Shown here: piece by piece, positions 36,093-44,961 of the stretch
How the letters are laid out: every line of letters starts with the position of its first letter
Position numbering within the stretch: the stretch's first letter is position 1
From: Microbacterium saperdae
GTDB lineage: Bacteria; Actinomycetota; Actinomycetes; Actinomycetales; Microbacteriaceae
Direction: 5' to 3'
Length of the DNA stretch: 64,000 bases
NCBI RefSeq assembly: GCF_006716345.1
Contig: NZ_VFOX01000002.1
Span: forward strand, 434,001 to 498,000
Translations under genes and position numbers: made by a program
The notes under the pieces: model-generated
Database searches by the model: none
Seen by the model: only the letters and a program-made list of their open reading frames with translations
What the model was told of the DNA's origin: nothing

Positions 36093-36926
36093 ATGACCAC
36101 TCCCCCCATCCCCACCCTCACCCTCAACAACGGGCTCGAGATGCCCCAGCTCGGCTTCGGCGTCTTCCAGGTGCCCGATGACGAGACCACGGATGCCGTC
36201 TCGAGCGCTCTGGAAGCCGGCTACCGCAGCATCGACACCGCAGCGATCTACGGCAACGAGGTGGGTGTCGGTCGCGCGATCGCCCAGTCCGGGCTGCCCC
36301 GCGACGAGCTGTTCGTCACCTCGAAGGTCTGGGTCGACGATCACGGCTACGACGCGGCACTGCGTGCCTACGACCAGTCGCTGGTGCGCCTCGGGCTCGA
36401 CCGTCTCGACCTGTTCCTGATCCACTGGCCGACCCCCGCCCGCGACACCTACGCCGAGACCTGGCGTGCGCTCGAGCGTCTGTACTCCGATGGACGGGTC
36501 GGCGCGATCGGCGTCTCGAACTTCGAGCCCGAGCATCTCGCGCGCATCATCGGTGACACGGGCATCGTGCCAGCGGTGAATCAGGTCGAGCTGCATCCCG
36601 CTCTGCAGAATCGGGCGGTCGTCGCCGCGAACGAGAGCCGAGGCATCCTCACCGAGGCCTGGAGCCCGCTGGCACAGGGCGCGGTGCTCGGTGAGGCGGC
36701 CATCGTCGCGATCGCCGAGCGCCATGGCAAGACGCCCGCGCAGGTGGTGCTGCGGTGGCACCTGCAGCAGGGTCGTGTCGTGATCCCGAAGTCGGTGACC
36801 CCTGCGCGGATCGCCGCGAACCTCGACGTCTTCGACTTCGTGCTCTCGCCGGAGGAGCTCGCGGCGATCGACCTGCTCGAGCGCGACGGCCGCACCGGGC
36901 CGCATCCCGCACAGTTCAACGGCTGA
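36093..36926 (+). CDS. Aldo/keto reductase
   Basis: 277-residue NADPH-dependent oxidoreductase of the AKR5-like group (2,5-diketo-gluconate reductase-like). The catalytic tetrad is visible: Asp and Tyr in RSIDTAAIYGNE, Lys in VTSKVWV, His in FLIHWP. NADPH-binding IPKSVTPARIAANL is near the end. GAAAGAG lies upstream of ATG 36093. A very long open frame from 34992 contains it but is antisense-like noise upstream. It probably detoxifies aldehydes or ketones under MarR control. Confidence 0.9.
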   Translation: MTTPPIPTLTLNNGLEMPQLGFGVFQVPDDETTDAVSSALEAGYRSIDTAAIYGNEVGVGRAIAQSGLPRDELFVTSKVWVDDHGYDAALRAYDQSLVRLGLDRLDLFLIHWPTPARDTYAETWRALERLYSDGRVGAIGVSNFEPEHLARIIGDTGIVPAVNQVELHPALQNRAVVAANESRGILTEAWSPLAQGAVLGEAAIVAIAERHGKTPAQVVLRWHLQQGRVVIPKSVTPARIAANLDVFDFVLSPEELAAIDLLERDGRTGPHPAQFNG

Positions 36927-36939
36927 GCCCTCGACGACG

Positions 36940-36975
36940 ACGGCCCCCACGAGCATGACTGCTCGTGGGGGCCGT
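36940..36975. terminator. Bidirectional stem-loop between convergent genes
   Basis: Perfect 16-base arms (starting ACGGCCCCCACGAGCA) with a 4-base TGAC loop, 13 bases after the aldo/keto reductase stop and 14 before the convergent shikimate dehydrogenase stop. The T-tract is missing on both strands, as is common for actinobacterial terminators. Confidence 0.75.
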
Positions 36976-36989
36976 GCGTCGTCGGCGCG

Positions 36990-37802
36990 CTACTGCGCGC
37001 GCATGTACTCCTCTGCAGCCCGCACCTGCTCGGCGGACGGACGGATGCCGGTGTAGAGCACGAACTGCTCGAGGGCCTGCAGCGTCGCGACCTCTGCGCC
37101 TGTGATGACGGTCTTGCCTGCCGTGCGCCCGGCCTTCACGAGAGGGGTCTCCGCCGGCAGCGCGACGACATCGAACACCACCGACGATGCGGTGATCGCG
37201 GCGTCCTCGAACGAGAGGGCGTGCTCGTCGGGCCCGCCCGCCATGCCCAGGGGAGTCACGTTCACCAGGATGTCGGCCTCCAGCCCCGCGGCATCCGCCT
37301 GCCATCCGAATCCGTACTGCGCGGCCAGCGCGCGGCCGAGATCCTCGTTCCGGGCGACGATCGTCACCGCGGTGAAGCCGGCGTCCCGGAACGCGGCGGC
37401 CGTCGCCTTCGCCATGCCTCCGGAGCCGCGCAGCAGCACGGAGCACGCCGGATCGAGGCCGTTCCGCTCGATCAGCTGCGCGATCGCGGAGTAGTCGGTG
37501 TTGTACGCGACCAGAACCCCGTCGTCGTTCACGATCGTGTTGACGGAATCGATCGCGGTCGCCGAGGCGTCCATCCGGTCGACCAGAGCGATCACGTCCT
37601 CCTTGTACGGCATGGAGATCGCACACCCGCGGATACCCAGGCCACGCACGCCGGCGATCGCGTTCGCGAGGTCCGTCGGCGCGAACGCCTTGTAGATCCA
37701 GTTCAGCTCGAGCGCCTCGTAGAGGTGGTTGTGGAAGCGGGTTCCGTTGTTGCTCGGGCGCGCTGACAACGAGATACAGAGCGTCATGTCCTTGTTGAGC
37801 AT
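36990..37802 (-). CDS. Shikimate dehydrogenase-family oxidoreductase
   Basis: 270-residue AroE-like enzyme. Substrate side: the usual SxS motif appears as ISLSARPSNNG, the catalytic Lys is in ISMPYKEDVIAL, and the Asp is in YNTDYSAIA. Cofactor side: LLRGSGGMAKATAAAF. It would reduce 3-dehydroshikimate or oxidise shikimate/quinate; the altered start motif (ISLSARP in place of IGxPxxHSxSP) suggests a paralogue rather than the biosynthetic AroE. ATG 37802 is preferred over GTG 37808 by GGAG spacing. No other aromatic-pathway gene is adjacent. Confidence 0.8.
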   Translation of the reverse strand: MLNKDMTLCISLSARPSNNGTRFHNHLYEALELNWIYKAFAPTDLANAIAGVRGLGIRGCAISMPYKEDVIALVDRMDASATAIDSVNTIVNDDGVLVAYNTDYSAIAQLIERNGLDPACSVLLRGSGGMAKATAAAFRDAGFTAVTIVARNEDLGRALAAQYGFGWQADAAGLEADILVNVTPLGMAGGPDEHALSFEDAAITASSVVFDVVALPAETPLVKAGRTAGKTVITGAEVATLQALEQFVLYTGIRPSAEQVRAAEEYMRAQ

Positions 37803-38660
37803 CGTCACCGCTCCAGGCTACTCGTGGGACCGCGCCGCACACCGGTTCTCGGCACCCCTGCGCGGCCGGATCATCGGGACCGGAAATCGGCGTATCGCCG
37901 CAGAATCCCCGGGAATCACCGTGGAGAGCCCGGCGTAACCAAGGCGAGATGACGGCGCTCTTTCCGCTCGCTCGCTGTGTTCCCTAACGTGCTCGGTAGT
38001 CAAGGGACGCGATCCGCGGCCGGCCCGACGGCCGCGCGATCCGCTCCCGAAATGATCCGGGGAGACGACATGGACGCACTTATGCGGCGCACGGTGCAGA
38101 CCGGGAGACGGTCCCCACGCCGTCGTCCCCGAGAGGGTGGCCTCTCCCCGGCCGCCCTCTCACCCGTGCGCTGGCGCATCGCCGGCACGCAGTCATCCCG
38201 GTGCGGATGACGTCGCGCCACGCGCGCACCCAGAGCCGGCACCGCCCACGAGGCATTCCAACTCTCCCTCGCCTCGGGGCGGTGCCTACCCTTCAGCGAC
38301 GGCCGACGCGGCATCGGGCGTGACCGATTCGGTTTGATGGCCGCCGCGCGTCGTCGCCGGACGTCGCCCAGCCGTGCGAGAAATTCGCCCCTGGCGCTGC
38401 CGGCGTCCGCGGATTCGGGGGAGACGGGCGAACGGAGGTGCCTCCGTGCTGTAACGCCCTGTCTCCTCCCGAAACCTGCGATCCTCGCGGATCTTCTCCC
38501 CGACCTTCGCGGATCTCGCCGCCTGGACGAATCGTCCGTGGCGAGATCGTGCATCCTCCCCTATGGTGAAGGTGCATGCACAAGGGGATTCGATCGTCTC
38601 CGTCACCCCCAGATGACGGGCAGCCTTCCCCAGAGGCAGGACGATCCGTGCATGCGATTG

Positions 38661-38706
38661 GGCCCTCTCGAGTAGTTCAGTCCCCAATGGACTATTCGAG
38701 GGGGCC
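38661..38706 (+). ncRNA. Possible structured RNA: long imperfect hairpin
   Basis: Arms at 38661-38676 (GGCCCTCTCGAGTAGT) and 38691-38706 pair at 14 of 16 positions around a 14-base loop. Within it, AGTCC and GGACT can form an alternative inner stem. With the next hairpin it makes a compact structured block about 300 bases before cspA. Whether it is transcribed is not known. Confidence 0.35.
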
Positions 38707-38738
38707 GCTATCGAACATCTTCTCACCTTTTTTGCGAT

Positions 38739-38760
38739 TTGTCCCCCAAAAGGGGGACAA
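38739..38760. other. Perfect 9-bp stem-loop
   Basis: Arms TTGTCCCCC (38739-38747) and GGGGGACAA (38752-38760) around an AAAA loop. A T-run (CTTTTTTG) lies upstream, not downstream, so on the plus strand this is not a classical terminator. It may cap a leader or small RNA. Confidence 0.5.
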
Positions 38761-38931
38761 GAGTCTGGAAAAGGGGTTAGGGTTGTTCCTGACGCACCCT
38801 CCGGTCGTCTTCGGCCCTCATCGCTCCCCCCGCGGTGAGGGCCACACCATTTTCTGGGGCTCGTGTCGACGCCGACCCGCCCCCATCGAGCACCCTCAGC
38901 GGATGTCGGTGAGATTCCGCTCGTGCAACAT

Positions 38932-38960
38932 TTGGGTTACCTTCTGGCCGCGGCTATTCC
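38932..38960 (+). promoter_or_regulatory. Possible cold-shock gene promoter
   Basis: TTGGGT (38932-38937) and TATTCC (38955-38960) are 17 bases apart. A start here would leave a leader of about 70 bases, normal for a cold-shock gene. The elements are only weak matches. Confidence 0.3.
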
Positions 38961-39039
38961 CTTGGGGGCCTCCTCCACTAGCGTTAGCGATGTCGGGGCA
39001 TACCTGCGTCGGCTTCTTCACCAGCAGAACAGGCAGTAC

Positions 39040-39246
39040 ATGAGCACCCAGGGCACGGTCAAGTGGTTCAACTCGGAGAAGGGCTTCGGCTTCATCTCCC
39101 CCGACGACGGCGGCGCTGACGTTTTCGCGCACTACTCCGCCATCGAGTCATCCGGCTACCGGTCTCTCGAAGAGAACCAGCGAGTCGAGTTCGACGTGGC
39201 GCAGGGCCCCAAGGGCCTGCAGGCTGAGAACATCCGCCCCCTTTGA
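39040..39246 (+). CDS. Cold-shock protein, CspA family
   Basis: 68-residue CSD protein. RNP1 is seen in KGFGFISP and RNP2 in DVFAHYSAI; it starts [17 protein letters not shown] as expected. It binds single-stranded RNA/DNA and acts as an RNA chaperone. ATG 39040 is chosen by family; the frame is open back to 38863 but upstream codons do not resemble a protein. The ribosome binding site (AGG) is weak, in line with leader-controlled expression. A terminator follows the gene. Confidence 0.93.
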   Translation: MSTQGTVKWFNSEKGFGFISPDDGGADVFAHYSAIESSGYRSLEENQRVEFDVAQGPKGLQAENIRPL

Positions 39247-39261
39247 GGCGGACAATGCACT

Positions 39262-39310
39262 GAACTCCCCGACCGGAATCCGCATCAACGCGGCATCCGG
39301 CGGGGAGTTC
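39262..39310 (+). terminator. Stem-loop terminator after cold-shock gene
   Basis: Arms GAACTCCCC (39262-39270) and GGGGAGTTC (39302-39310) pair perfectly, and the interior (GACCGGAATCCGC with GCGGCATCCGGC) continues the stem around an ATCAAC loop. A short T-containing stretch (TGTGCTTT) follows. Confidence 0.8.
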
Positions 39311-39353
39311 TGTGCTTTACGCGGCTGATCCGGGCCCGTTGCGCGTGCGACGA

Positions 39354-40019
39354 TCAGTGCAGGAGCAGTGCGCGGAGCTCGTCGACGGATGACGCGCGGA
39401 ACGCCGCATCGTCGCCTTCGTGCAGCTCGCTGAAGCCCCACTCCACGAAGATCACGGGCACGCCGTTCGCGTTGCCGCCCTCCACGTCGTGGTGGCGGTC
39501 CCCGATCAACACCGGGCGCGACACGTCGGCACCGAGTGTGCTCAGTCGGCGCAGCGCCTCGGCCACGATGTCCGTCTTCGAGGCCAGCGTCGACTCGTCG
39601 GGCGTGGCGCCGACCGTCGTGAGGAACGAGGAACGCAGCTCGAAGTGGTCGATCAGCGCATCGACCTGATTCTCGGGCTTCGAGCTCGCCGTCGCCTGGG
39701 GCACTCCCGCCGCATGCAGATCGTGGATGAGATCGGTGACGCCCGGGTACGTGGCCACATCGGTCGTGTAGCCGTCCGCCTTGCCGAGCGTGCGGTAGAA
39801 GGAGACCGCCTCGGCCGATTCCTCCGGAGTCATCCCCGCCTGGTCCTGGAAGGACTGGAACATCGGCGGACCGATCCAGTGGATCAGCTCCTCGCGGGTG
39901 GGCGCCGGCTTACCGAAGTGCGTGAGTGCGACGTTCAGACGACGGAGGATGCCGATCGAGGCGTCGACGATGGTGCCGTCGACGTCCCACAGCACGCAGG
40001 AGTAGGGGGAAGAGGCCAT
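39354..40019 (-). CDS. HAD-family phosphatase, phosphoglycolate phosphatase-like
   Basis: 221-residue HAD hydrolase. Motif I is WDVDGTIVD (nucleophile D12 region), motif II ATASSKPENQ, motif III Lys in LASKTDIV, motif IV IGDRHHDVEGG. The helical cap between motifs I and II matches the PGP/GPH subfamily. It dephosphorylates a small phosphometabolite. The gene is convergent with the cold-shock gene and 99 bases downstream of nucS on the same strand. Confidence 0.87.
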   Translation of the reverse strand: MASSPYSCVLWDVDGTIVDASIGILRRLNVALTHFGKPAPTREELIHWIGPPMFQSFQDQAGMTPEESAEAVSFYRTLGKADGYTTDVATYPGVTDLIHDLHAAGVPQATASSKPENQVDALIDHFELRSSFLTTVGATPDESTLASKTDIVAEALRRLSTLGADVSRPVLIGDRHHDVEGGNANGVPVIFVEWGFSELHEGDDAAFRASSVDELRALLLH

Positions 40020-40118
40020 GTCTTCCAGCCTATGGGCTCCACGCGTGCCGCCGACTCGTCCTGCACAGGTGTGCAGCGCCTGTTCGTCGAAGCCCTCGCG
40101 ATCCGGTGACCCGGGCGT

Positions 40119-40814
40119 TCAGAACAGCCGGGGGATGCCGGACTCGATGCCCTTCATGTCGTCGTAGTCGAGCACGAGGCAGCGGATGCCGCGGTCCTCG
40201 GCGAGCACACGGGCCTGCGGCTTGATCTCCTGTGCGGCGAACACGCCCTGCACGGGAGAGAGGTGCGGGTCTCGACCCAGCAGCTCCAGGTACCGCGTGA
40301 GCTGCTCGACGCCGTCGATGTCGCCGCGGCGCTTGATCTCGACCGCGATCGCGGCACCGTCCGCATCCCGCACCAGCAGATCGACGGGACCGATCGCCGT
40401 GGGGTACTCGCGGCGCACGAGCGTCGCGCCCTCCGAGATCCGATCGACCTGCTCCGCAAGCAGTCGCTGCAGGTCGGCTTCGACACCGTCCTTCTGCAGG
40501 CCGGGGTCGATGCCCAACTCGTGCGAGGAGTCGTGGATGATCTCGTAGATCTGCACGCGCAGCGCGTCGCCGGTCTTCTTGTGGGTCACACGCCACACCT
40601 CGACGACGCCGGCGCTCGCCTCTTCCTCGCCGGGATCCTCGGAGGACAGCGAGCAGGGAGGGCTCATCCAGTTCAGCGGCTTGTAGCTGCCGCCGTCCGA
40701 GTGCACGAGCAGACTCCCGTCACCCTTGTGCACGAGCAGACGCGTGGCAAGCGGGAGATGGGCATTGAGTCGACCGGTGTAGTCGACCGAGCAGCGGGCG
40801 ATGACGAGACGCAC
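40119..40814 (-). CDS. nucS: Mismatch-specific endonuclease NucS
   Basis: 231-residue EndoMS/NucS protein. The N-terminal DNA-binding domain starts [21 protein letters not shown]; the C-terminal RecB-like nuclease has VDLLVRD...[21 protein letters not shown] (PD-(D/E)XK). The tail ESGIPRLF resembles the beta-clamp contact of actinobacterial NucS. Family members cut both strands at mismatches and replace MutS/MutL repair in actinobacteria. GTG 40814 is the start; length matches the family. Confidence 0.92.
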   Translation of the reverse strand: MRLVIARCSVDYTGRLNAHLPLATRLLVHKGDGSLLVHSDGGSYKPLNWMSPPCSLSSEDPGEEEASAGVVEVWRVTHKKTGDALRVQIYEIIHDSSHELGIDPGLQKDGVEADLQRLLAEQVDRISEGATLVRREYPTAIGPVDLLVRDADGAAIAVEIKRRGDIDGVEQLTRYLELLGRDPHLSPVQGVFAAQEIKPQARVLAEDRGIRCLVLDYDDMKGIESGIPRLF

Positions 40815-40865
40815 CCGTCGAGCCTAACGGCATCGGCGGCCGGGCTCGCACGACGACGGGGTGGC

Positions 40866-42101
40866 TCAGCCGCTCGTCGTCGCCCCCGGGGTCTTCTCGT
40901 CGTCCCGGAGCGGGCGCGCGGCTCCCGAGAACAGGCCGGACGCCACGACCAGCACGACCAGGATGTACAGGGTGTTCAGCAGGCCGATGTGCTCGCTGAT
41001 GAAGCCGAGCACGGGAGGTCCGCCGAGGAACGCCACGTAGCCGATGGTCGCCGCCGCGCTCACGCGGGCCGCCGCCTTCGCGGGATCGTCGGCTGCGGCC
41101 GACATCCCGAGCGGGAAGCCGAGCGATGCGCCGATGCCCCAGAGCGCCGCGCCCACGAGCACGAGAGGAAGGTTCGGGGCGAGGATGAAGAGCAGGATGC
41201 CGGATGCGGCGGCCACCGCGAGGATGCGCAGCACGGCCACGCGGCCGAAACGGTCGACCAGCGGTCCGCCGAAAAGACGCACCACGGTCATCCCGACGGA
41301 GAACACTGCGAGAGCGATCGCGCCCGTCCCGGTCGTGAAGCCGTGGCCCTGTTCGGTGCCCAGGGCGATCCAGTCGTTCGCGCCTCCTTCCGCGAACGCC
41401 ATGCCGAGCATGACCACGCCGAGCAGGTAGGTGCGAGGTTCACGCCAGGCTTCGAGGGCGACGTGCATCCGCGCCCGCCAATGCGGCTTCTCGGACGGCC
41501 CCGGGTCGAGCGCCGCCTCCCGCGCGGGCACCTGAGAGAAGCAGACGAAGGCGAGCACGGCGATCAGCGCCCCCATGATCGACGCGTGCACCGCGACGGT
41601 GAGGGAGAGCAGCGCGGCGAGAGCCCCGAGGCCCGCGCCGATGACGGTGCCGAAGCTGAAGAACGCGTGGAACACGGGCAGGATCGTCTTGCCCATCTGC
41701 TGCTCGATCGCCGTGGCCTCGACGTTCATCATCACGTCGAGGCTGCCGTTTCCGAAGCCGAACAGCACCATGCCGATGAGAACGATCGGAACCGACGCGA
41801 AGACCGTCGATCCCAGCCCGACGAGGGTGATGCCGACCGCGAACAGCAGGATCGTCAGGAGCATCCCTCGGCGCGCACCGGTGCGCGCCATGACGGCCGG
41901 GCTGGTGGAGATGCCGATGATCGATGCCGTGCCCATGCCCAGGAGGATGAGCCCGACTTGCGCGTTGTCGAGTGCGAGATCCGCTTTGATGCTCGGGACC
42001 CGCGAGGCCCAGGTGGCGATCGACAGGCCGCTCGCGAAGAAGATCGCGAAGATGGCAGCCCGCCACCGGACGAACTGGGAGCGGGTGAGAGCGGATTCCA
42101 T
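40866..42101 (-). CDS. MFS transporter under LacI control
   Basis: 411-residue, 12-helix transporter resembling YbjJ/fucose-permease-like MFS proteins: FFASGLSIATWASRVPSIKADLAL, GFGNGSLDVMMNVEATAIEQ and FHAFFSFGTVIGAG. ATG 42101 or an in-frame ATG at 42113 may start it; neither has a good ribosome binding site. A perfect palindrome lies right upstream and a LacI regulator is divergent, so sugar-responsive repression is likely. Substrate unknown. Confidence 0.84.
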   Translation of the reverse strand: MESALTRSQFVRWRAAIFAIFFASGLSIATWASRVPSIKADLALDNAQVGLILLGMGTASIIGISTSPAVMARTGARRGMLLTILLFAVGITLVGLGSTVFASVPIVLIGMVLFGFGNGSLDVMMNVEATAIEQQMGKTILPVFHAFFSFGTVIGAGLGALAALLSLTVAVHASIMGALIAVLAFVCFSQVPAREAALDPGPSEKPHWRARMHVALEAWREPRTYLLGVVMLGMAFAEGGANDWIALGTEQGHGFTTGTGAIALAVFSVGMTVVRLFGGPLVDRFGRVAVLRILAVAAASGILLFILAPNLPLVLVGAALWGIGASLGFPLGMSAAADDPAKAAARVSAAATIGYVAFLGGPPVLGFISEHIGLLNTLYILVVLVVASGLFSGAARPLRDDEKTPGATTSG

Positions 42102-42114
42102 GTCGCACAGCATA

Positions 42115-42128
42115 TCGAATCGATTCGA
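42115..42128. promoter_or_regulatory. Perfect LacI-type operator
   Basis: TCGAATCGATTCGA is a perfect 14-base palindrome with central CG, immediately upstream of the MFS start and 34 bases before the divergent LacI gene. It is the likely site controlling both. Confidence 0.7.
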
Positions 42129-42161
42129 CTCCGGGGAGCCGGAGGGAGCTATCCTCGAAGT

Positions 42162-43223
42162 ATGAGCAGTCAGGAGACGCCGCGTCGTGCGACGATCGCG
42201 GACGTCGCGCGCGAGGCGGGCGTCGCGACGTCGACCGCATCCGTGGTGTTCAGCGGGAAGGCCAAGGTCGCGGCCGCGACGCGGGAGCGCGTCCTCGCCG
42301 CCGCCGCGGAACTCGGCTATGCCGGACCGGATCCCCGCGCGGCCTCGCTGCGGCGCGGTCGCAGCGGCATCGTCGCGGTGGTCCTCGAGGGCCATCTGCG
42401 GGCGGCGTTCCTCGATCCGGTCACGACCGCGATGATGGACGGCCTCACAGACGGCCTCGCCGAGCTCAGCGCCGGCATCCTGCTGATACGGGACGAACCC
42501 GGTGAGGACGGCTCGGCACTCGCGAGTGCGCCGGTCGACGCCTTCGTGCTCATCGGATGCTCCGGCCGCACCCGCGCCTCGCTCGAAGTCGTGCGCGGTC
42601 GCGGGCTCCCGGTCGTCGTGATCGAAGGGGATGCCGGCGGCGACATCCCGCGCATCACCCTCGACAACGCGGCGGCGGCCGCCGATGTGGCGCGCCATGT
42701 GCGTGATCTCGGTCACCGTGACGTGGCGCTGGTCACGCTCTCCCTCGACGCCGAGCGTGAACGCGGTCTCGTGACTCAGGAACGCATCGCCACGGCCACC
42801 GTCGACGTGACGATCGATCGCCTCGCCGGGATGCGTGAGGTGTTCCCCGACGCGCCCGCGATCTCGGCCTCCGGAAGCCTCATCGACGAGGGGGCGATCG
42901 TCGGACGGATGCTGCTCGCCGACCCCGCGACGCGGCCCACGGCGGTTCTCGCGCAGAGCGACCTGCTCGCGGTCGGCGTCATCCGTGCGGCGGAGGAGCT
43001 GGGGCTGCGCGTGCCCGAAGACGTCTCGGTGGCCGGTTTCGACGGCATCGCGGTCGACGGGCTCGGTCCGCAGCTGCTCACCACCAGCGTGCAGCCCGCG
43101 GTCGAGAAGGGGCGCGCTGCCGGCGAGCAGGTCGCCCGGATGCTGCGGGGTGAGCCGGGGATCACCCAGCACCTGACGTGCCGCTTCCGTGAGGGCACGA
43201 CGACGGCTCCCCCCTCTCGCTGA
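42162..43223 (+). CDS. LacI-family transcriptional regulator
   Basis: 353-residue regulator. HTH: ATIADVAREAGVATSTASVVFSGKAKVAAATRERV, then hinge GPDPRAASLRRGRSGIVAVV and effector domain (SVAGFDGIAVDGLGPQLLTTSVQP). ATG 42162 fits the family start; a much longer frame upstream is antisense to the MFS gene. The short VVFSGKAKVA after the HTH resembles regulators of carbohydrate or MFS genes in actinobacteria. Divergent MFS gene is the obvious target. Confidence 0.86.
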   Translation: MSSQETPRRATIADVAREAGVATSTASVVFSGKAKVAAATRERVLAAAAELGYAGPDPRAASLRRGRSGIVAVVLEGHLRAAFLDPVTTAMMDGLTDGLAELSAGILLIRDEPGEDGSALASAPVDAFVLIGCSGRTRASLEVVRGRGLPVVVIEGDAGGDIPRITLDNAAAAADVARHVRDLGHRDVALVTLSLDAERERGLVTQERIATATVDVTIDRLAGMREVFPDAPAISASGSLIDEGAIVGRMLLADPATRPTAVLAQSDLLAVGVIRAAEELGLRVPEDVSVAGFDGIAVDGLGPQLLTTSVQPAVEKGRAAGEQVARMLRGEPGITQHLTCRFREGTTTAPPSR

Positions 43224-43256
43224 TCCGCCGAACCGCCCGTCTCCTGCAGGGAGAGC

Positions 43257-44750
43257 TCAGCTGTGCTGCGGTCCGAGCGGCAGCGGCGTGTTCGCGAAGT
43301 CGAGGATCCGGTACCGGCCGCAGTCGACCACGCCGTCGGGCACGACGTCGAGCGGAAGCTGCCACGCCACGGTCTGCGCATCCTCGATCAGGAACGACAC
43401 CTCGCCGACGTCGAAGTCGGTGCGGTTCACCAACCAGGCGTATCCGTTGAGCTGGTGATCCACCTGCACGAGCCGTGCCGGATCGTCGAGGTGCAGCTTC
43501 GGGAGCCGCACGGTCCAGAACTGGCCGGCGCCCGTGCGGCCGGAGGCGTCGACCCAGCCGGTCACGCAGGTGAGGTCGGCATCCGGGGCCTGTGCGGCGG
43601 AGGCGAGACGCGGGATGCTGACCACGGATCCGGCCAGCAGCATGACGGCGATGGCCGCGAAGACCGGGCGGAGTCGCGGGATCGAGAGTGCACGAGGAGC
43701 CGCGACGAGGGCGAGCACCGGAGCGAAGGCCAGGGGCTGAAGGTAGCGGGCGGCGTGGGTGCCGAGCGCGATCGCGCCGAGAACCACCAGCACGGGGATC
43801 ACCCATGCCGCCAGAGCGACGACGCGTTCGGCAGGCTCGTGGACGCGGATCGACCTGATCGCAGCGAAGACGAGCAGCGCCACGGTGAGGAGGGTGCCGA
43901 TGACGCCCAGCGGGGTCGTCAGGCGGTCTCCGAGGAGATGGGAGTAGTACCCGACGGACTGCACCCAGAGCTCGGGCTGGGCATAGCCGGCGCCGGTGTT
44001 CGCGATCCATTCCGAGAACGGAATGCGTCCGAGGAAGCCGATCGCCGTGCCGCCGACCAGCACGGCGAGGGAGAGCAGCATCCGCGATCGGGAGGCAGGG
44101 CGCAGCGCGAGCACGGCGAGGACGACGATGAGTGGAATGGTCGCCCACACCGCGAAGAGCGGGTTCGACAGCGTCGCGAGCGCCGCCACGGACGCGAGCG
44201 GGACGAGGAGACCTGCTCCGCGCTTCTCGTGCGCGACGAACCGGCGGATCAGGCCGACGGAGAGCACGACGGCGATCACCGTCGTGGAGTAGTAGGTCGT
44301 GGTGAGCAGCAACGAGGCGAGCTCGAGGGCGTCGCGCGAGGCAGAGGTCTCGGTCACCGCGAGCAGGCCGAACACCGCCGTCGCGATCAGCGCCCATGTC
44401 ACGGGGGAGGTGCCGCTGCGCCGCCGACCCGCCACCAGTCGCAGTGCGCCGTAGAACATCAGCAGGTTGACCACCGCGCTCGCAGCGAGCACGCCGTTCA
44501 CGTCGAATGGCAGGAGCAGATCGAGGCCGGTGAACACCGCAGTCTCGGGAAGGAAGAGCACGCTCGACAGGGCCCAGTGCGAGGGTCCGCCCGACGAGGA
44601 GGACTGCGCGAACAGCGCCACGATCAGCGAGTCGCCATCGCGGAACAGCAGCTCGGAGCGAGCGGAGGCCGCCATCTGCCCGCTCACGATCAGGGCGAGA
44701 GCCGATGCCGCGAGCCACCCCATCAGCTCGCGCACCCACACCCGTGTCAT
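43257..44750 (-). CDS. Large hypothetical multi-pass membrane protein
   Basis: 497-residue protein with about ten to eleven hydrophobic helices and a C-terminal soluble domain of roughly 110 residues (from about residue 390, with CVTGWVDASGRTGAGQFWTVR). The overall form resembles actinobacterial GT-C-like or DUF-type glycan membrane proteins, with an early periplasmic loop (SELLFRDGDSLIVALFAQ) holding an acidic residue. No catalytic motif is recognised with certainty. ATG 44750 is chosen; an upstream ATG at 44801 adds a charged leader. It is isolated, with its own promoter region shared with mrp. Confidence 0.6.
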   Translation of the reverse strand: MTRVWVRELMGWLAASALALIVSGQMAASARSELLFRDGDSLIVALFAQSSSSGGPSHWALSSVLFLPETAVFTGLDLLLPFDVNGVLAASAVVNLLMFYGALRLVAGRRRSGTSPVTWALIATAVFGLLAVTETSASRDALELASLLLTTTYYSTTVIAVVLSVGLIRRFVAHEKRGAGLLVPLASVAALATLSNPLFAVWATIPLIVVLAVLALRPASRSRMLLSLAVLVGGTAIGFLGRIPFSEWIANTGAGYAQPELWVQSVGYYSHLLGDRLTTPLGVIGTLLTVALLVFAAIRSIRVHEPAERVVALAAWVIPVLVVLGAIALGTHAARYLQPLAFAPVLALVAAPRALSIPRLRPVFAAIAVMLLAGSVVSIPRLASAAQAPDADLTCVTGWVDASGRTGAGQFWTVRLPKLHLDDPARLVQVDHQLNGYAWLVNRTDFDVGEVSFLIEDAQTVAWQLPLDVVPDGVVDCGRYRILDFANTPLPLGPQHS

Positions 44751-44961
44751 GTCCGATACTCTGCCACGGCCTGCATTCGCGTCTGAATGATCTCTTTTCA
44801 CCGATTTGGTTAGGCAGAATGCTGCGTCAGGACGGCGAAACGAGCCATTTGATCGAGTCGGCGGCGGATACTGCGGACCGGAGAGCCCCGATCGCCCGGT
44901 AAACTAGGGGTGACCTGCCCGCCTGCGCCATCTGGCCGACGAGCCCCAAGGAGCCGCGTAT

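Larger units (their letters stand above)
37803..39039. other. 1.2-kb non-coding region upstream of the cold-shock gene
   Basis: No frame here has convincing composition. A 155-codon frame (38576-39043) overlaps the cold-shock start but has mixed third positions unlike neighbouring genes, and a 46-codon Arg-rich frame begins at 38070 behind GGGGAG. The stretch includes two strong hairpins, short repeats of CGCGGATCT near 38486-38516, and a less GC-rich segment around 38700-38790. It probably contains regulatory RNA or a long leader. Confidence 0.5.

Noticed and set aside
36940..36975. Insertion-sequence terminal repeat
   Set aside because: A 16-bp stem with a 4-base loop between convergent genes is best explained as a terminator.
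38070..38210. 46-codon Arg-rich frame behind GGGGAG
   Set aside because: Possible small gene, but composition is that of random GC-rich DNA and nothing else supports it.
38576..39043. 155-codon frame whose stop overlaps the cold-shock start (ATGA)
   Set aside because: Third-position composition is mixed, unlike every real gene here, and the sequence is Pro/Arg/Trp-rich without a domain. The ATGA overlap appears to be chance.
40263..42161. Long plus-strand frame joined to the LacI gene
   Set aside because: Antisense to NucS and MFS genes; the LacI homology begins at 42162.
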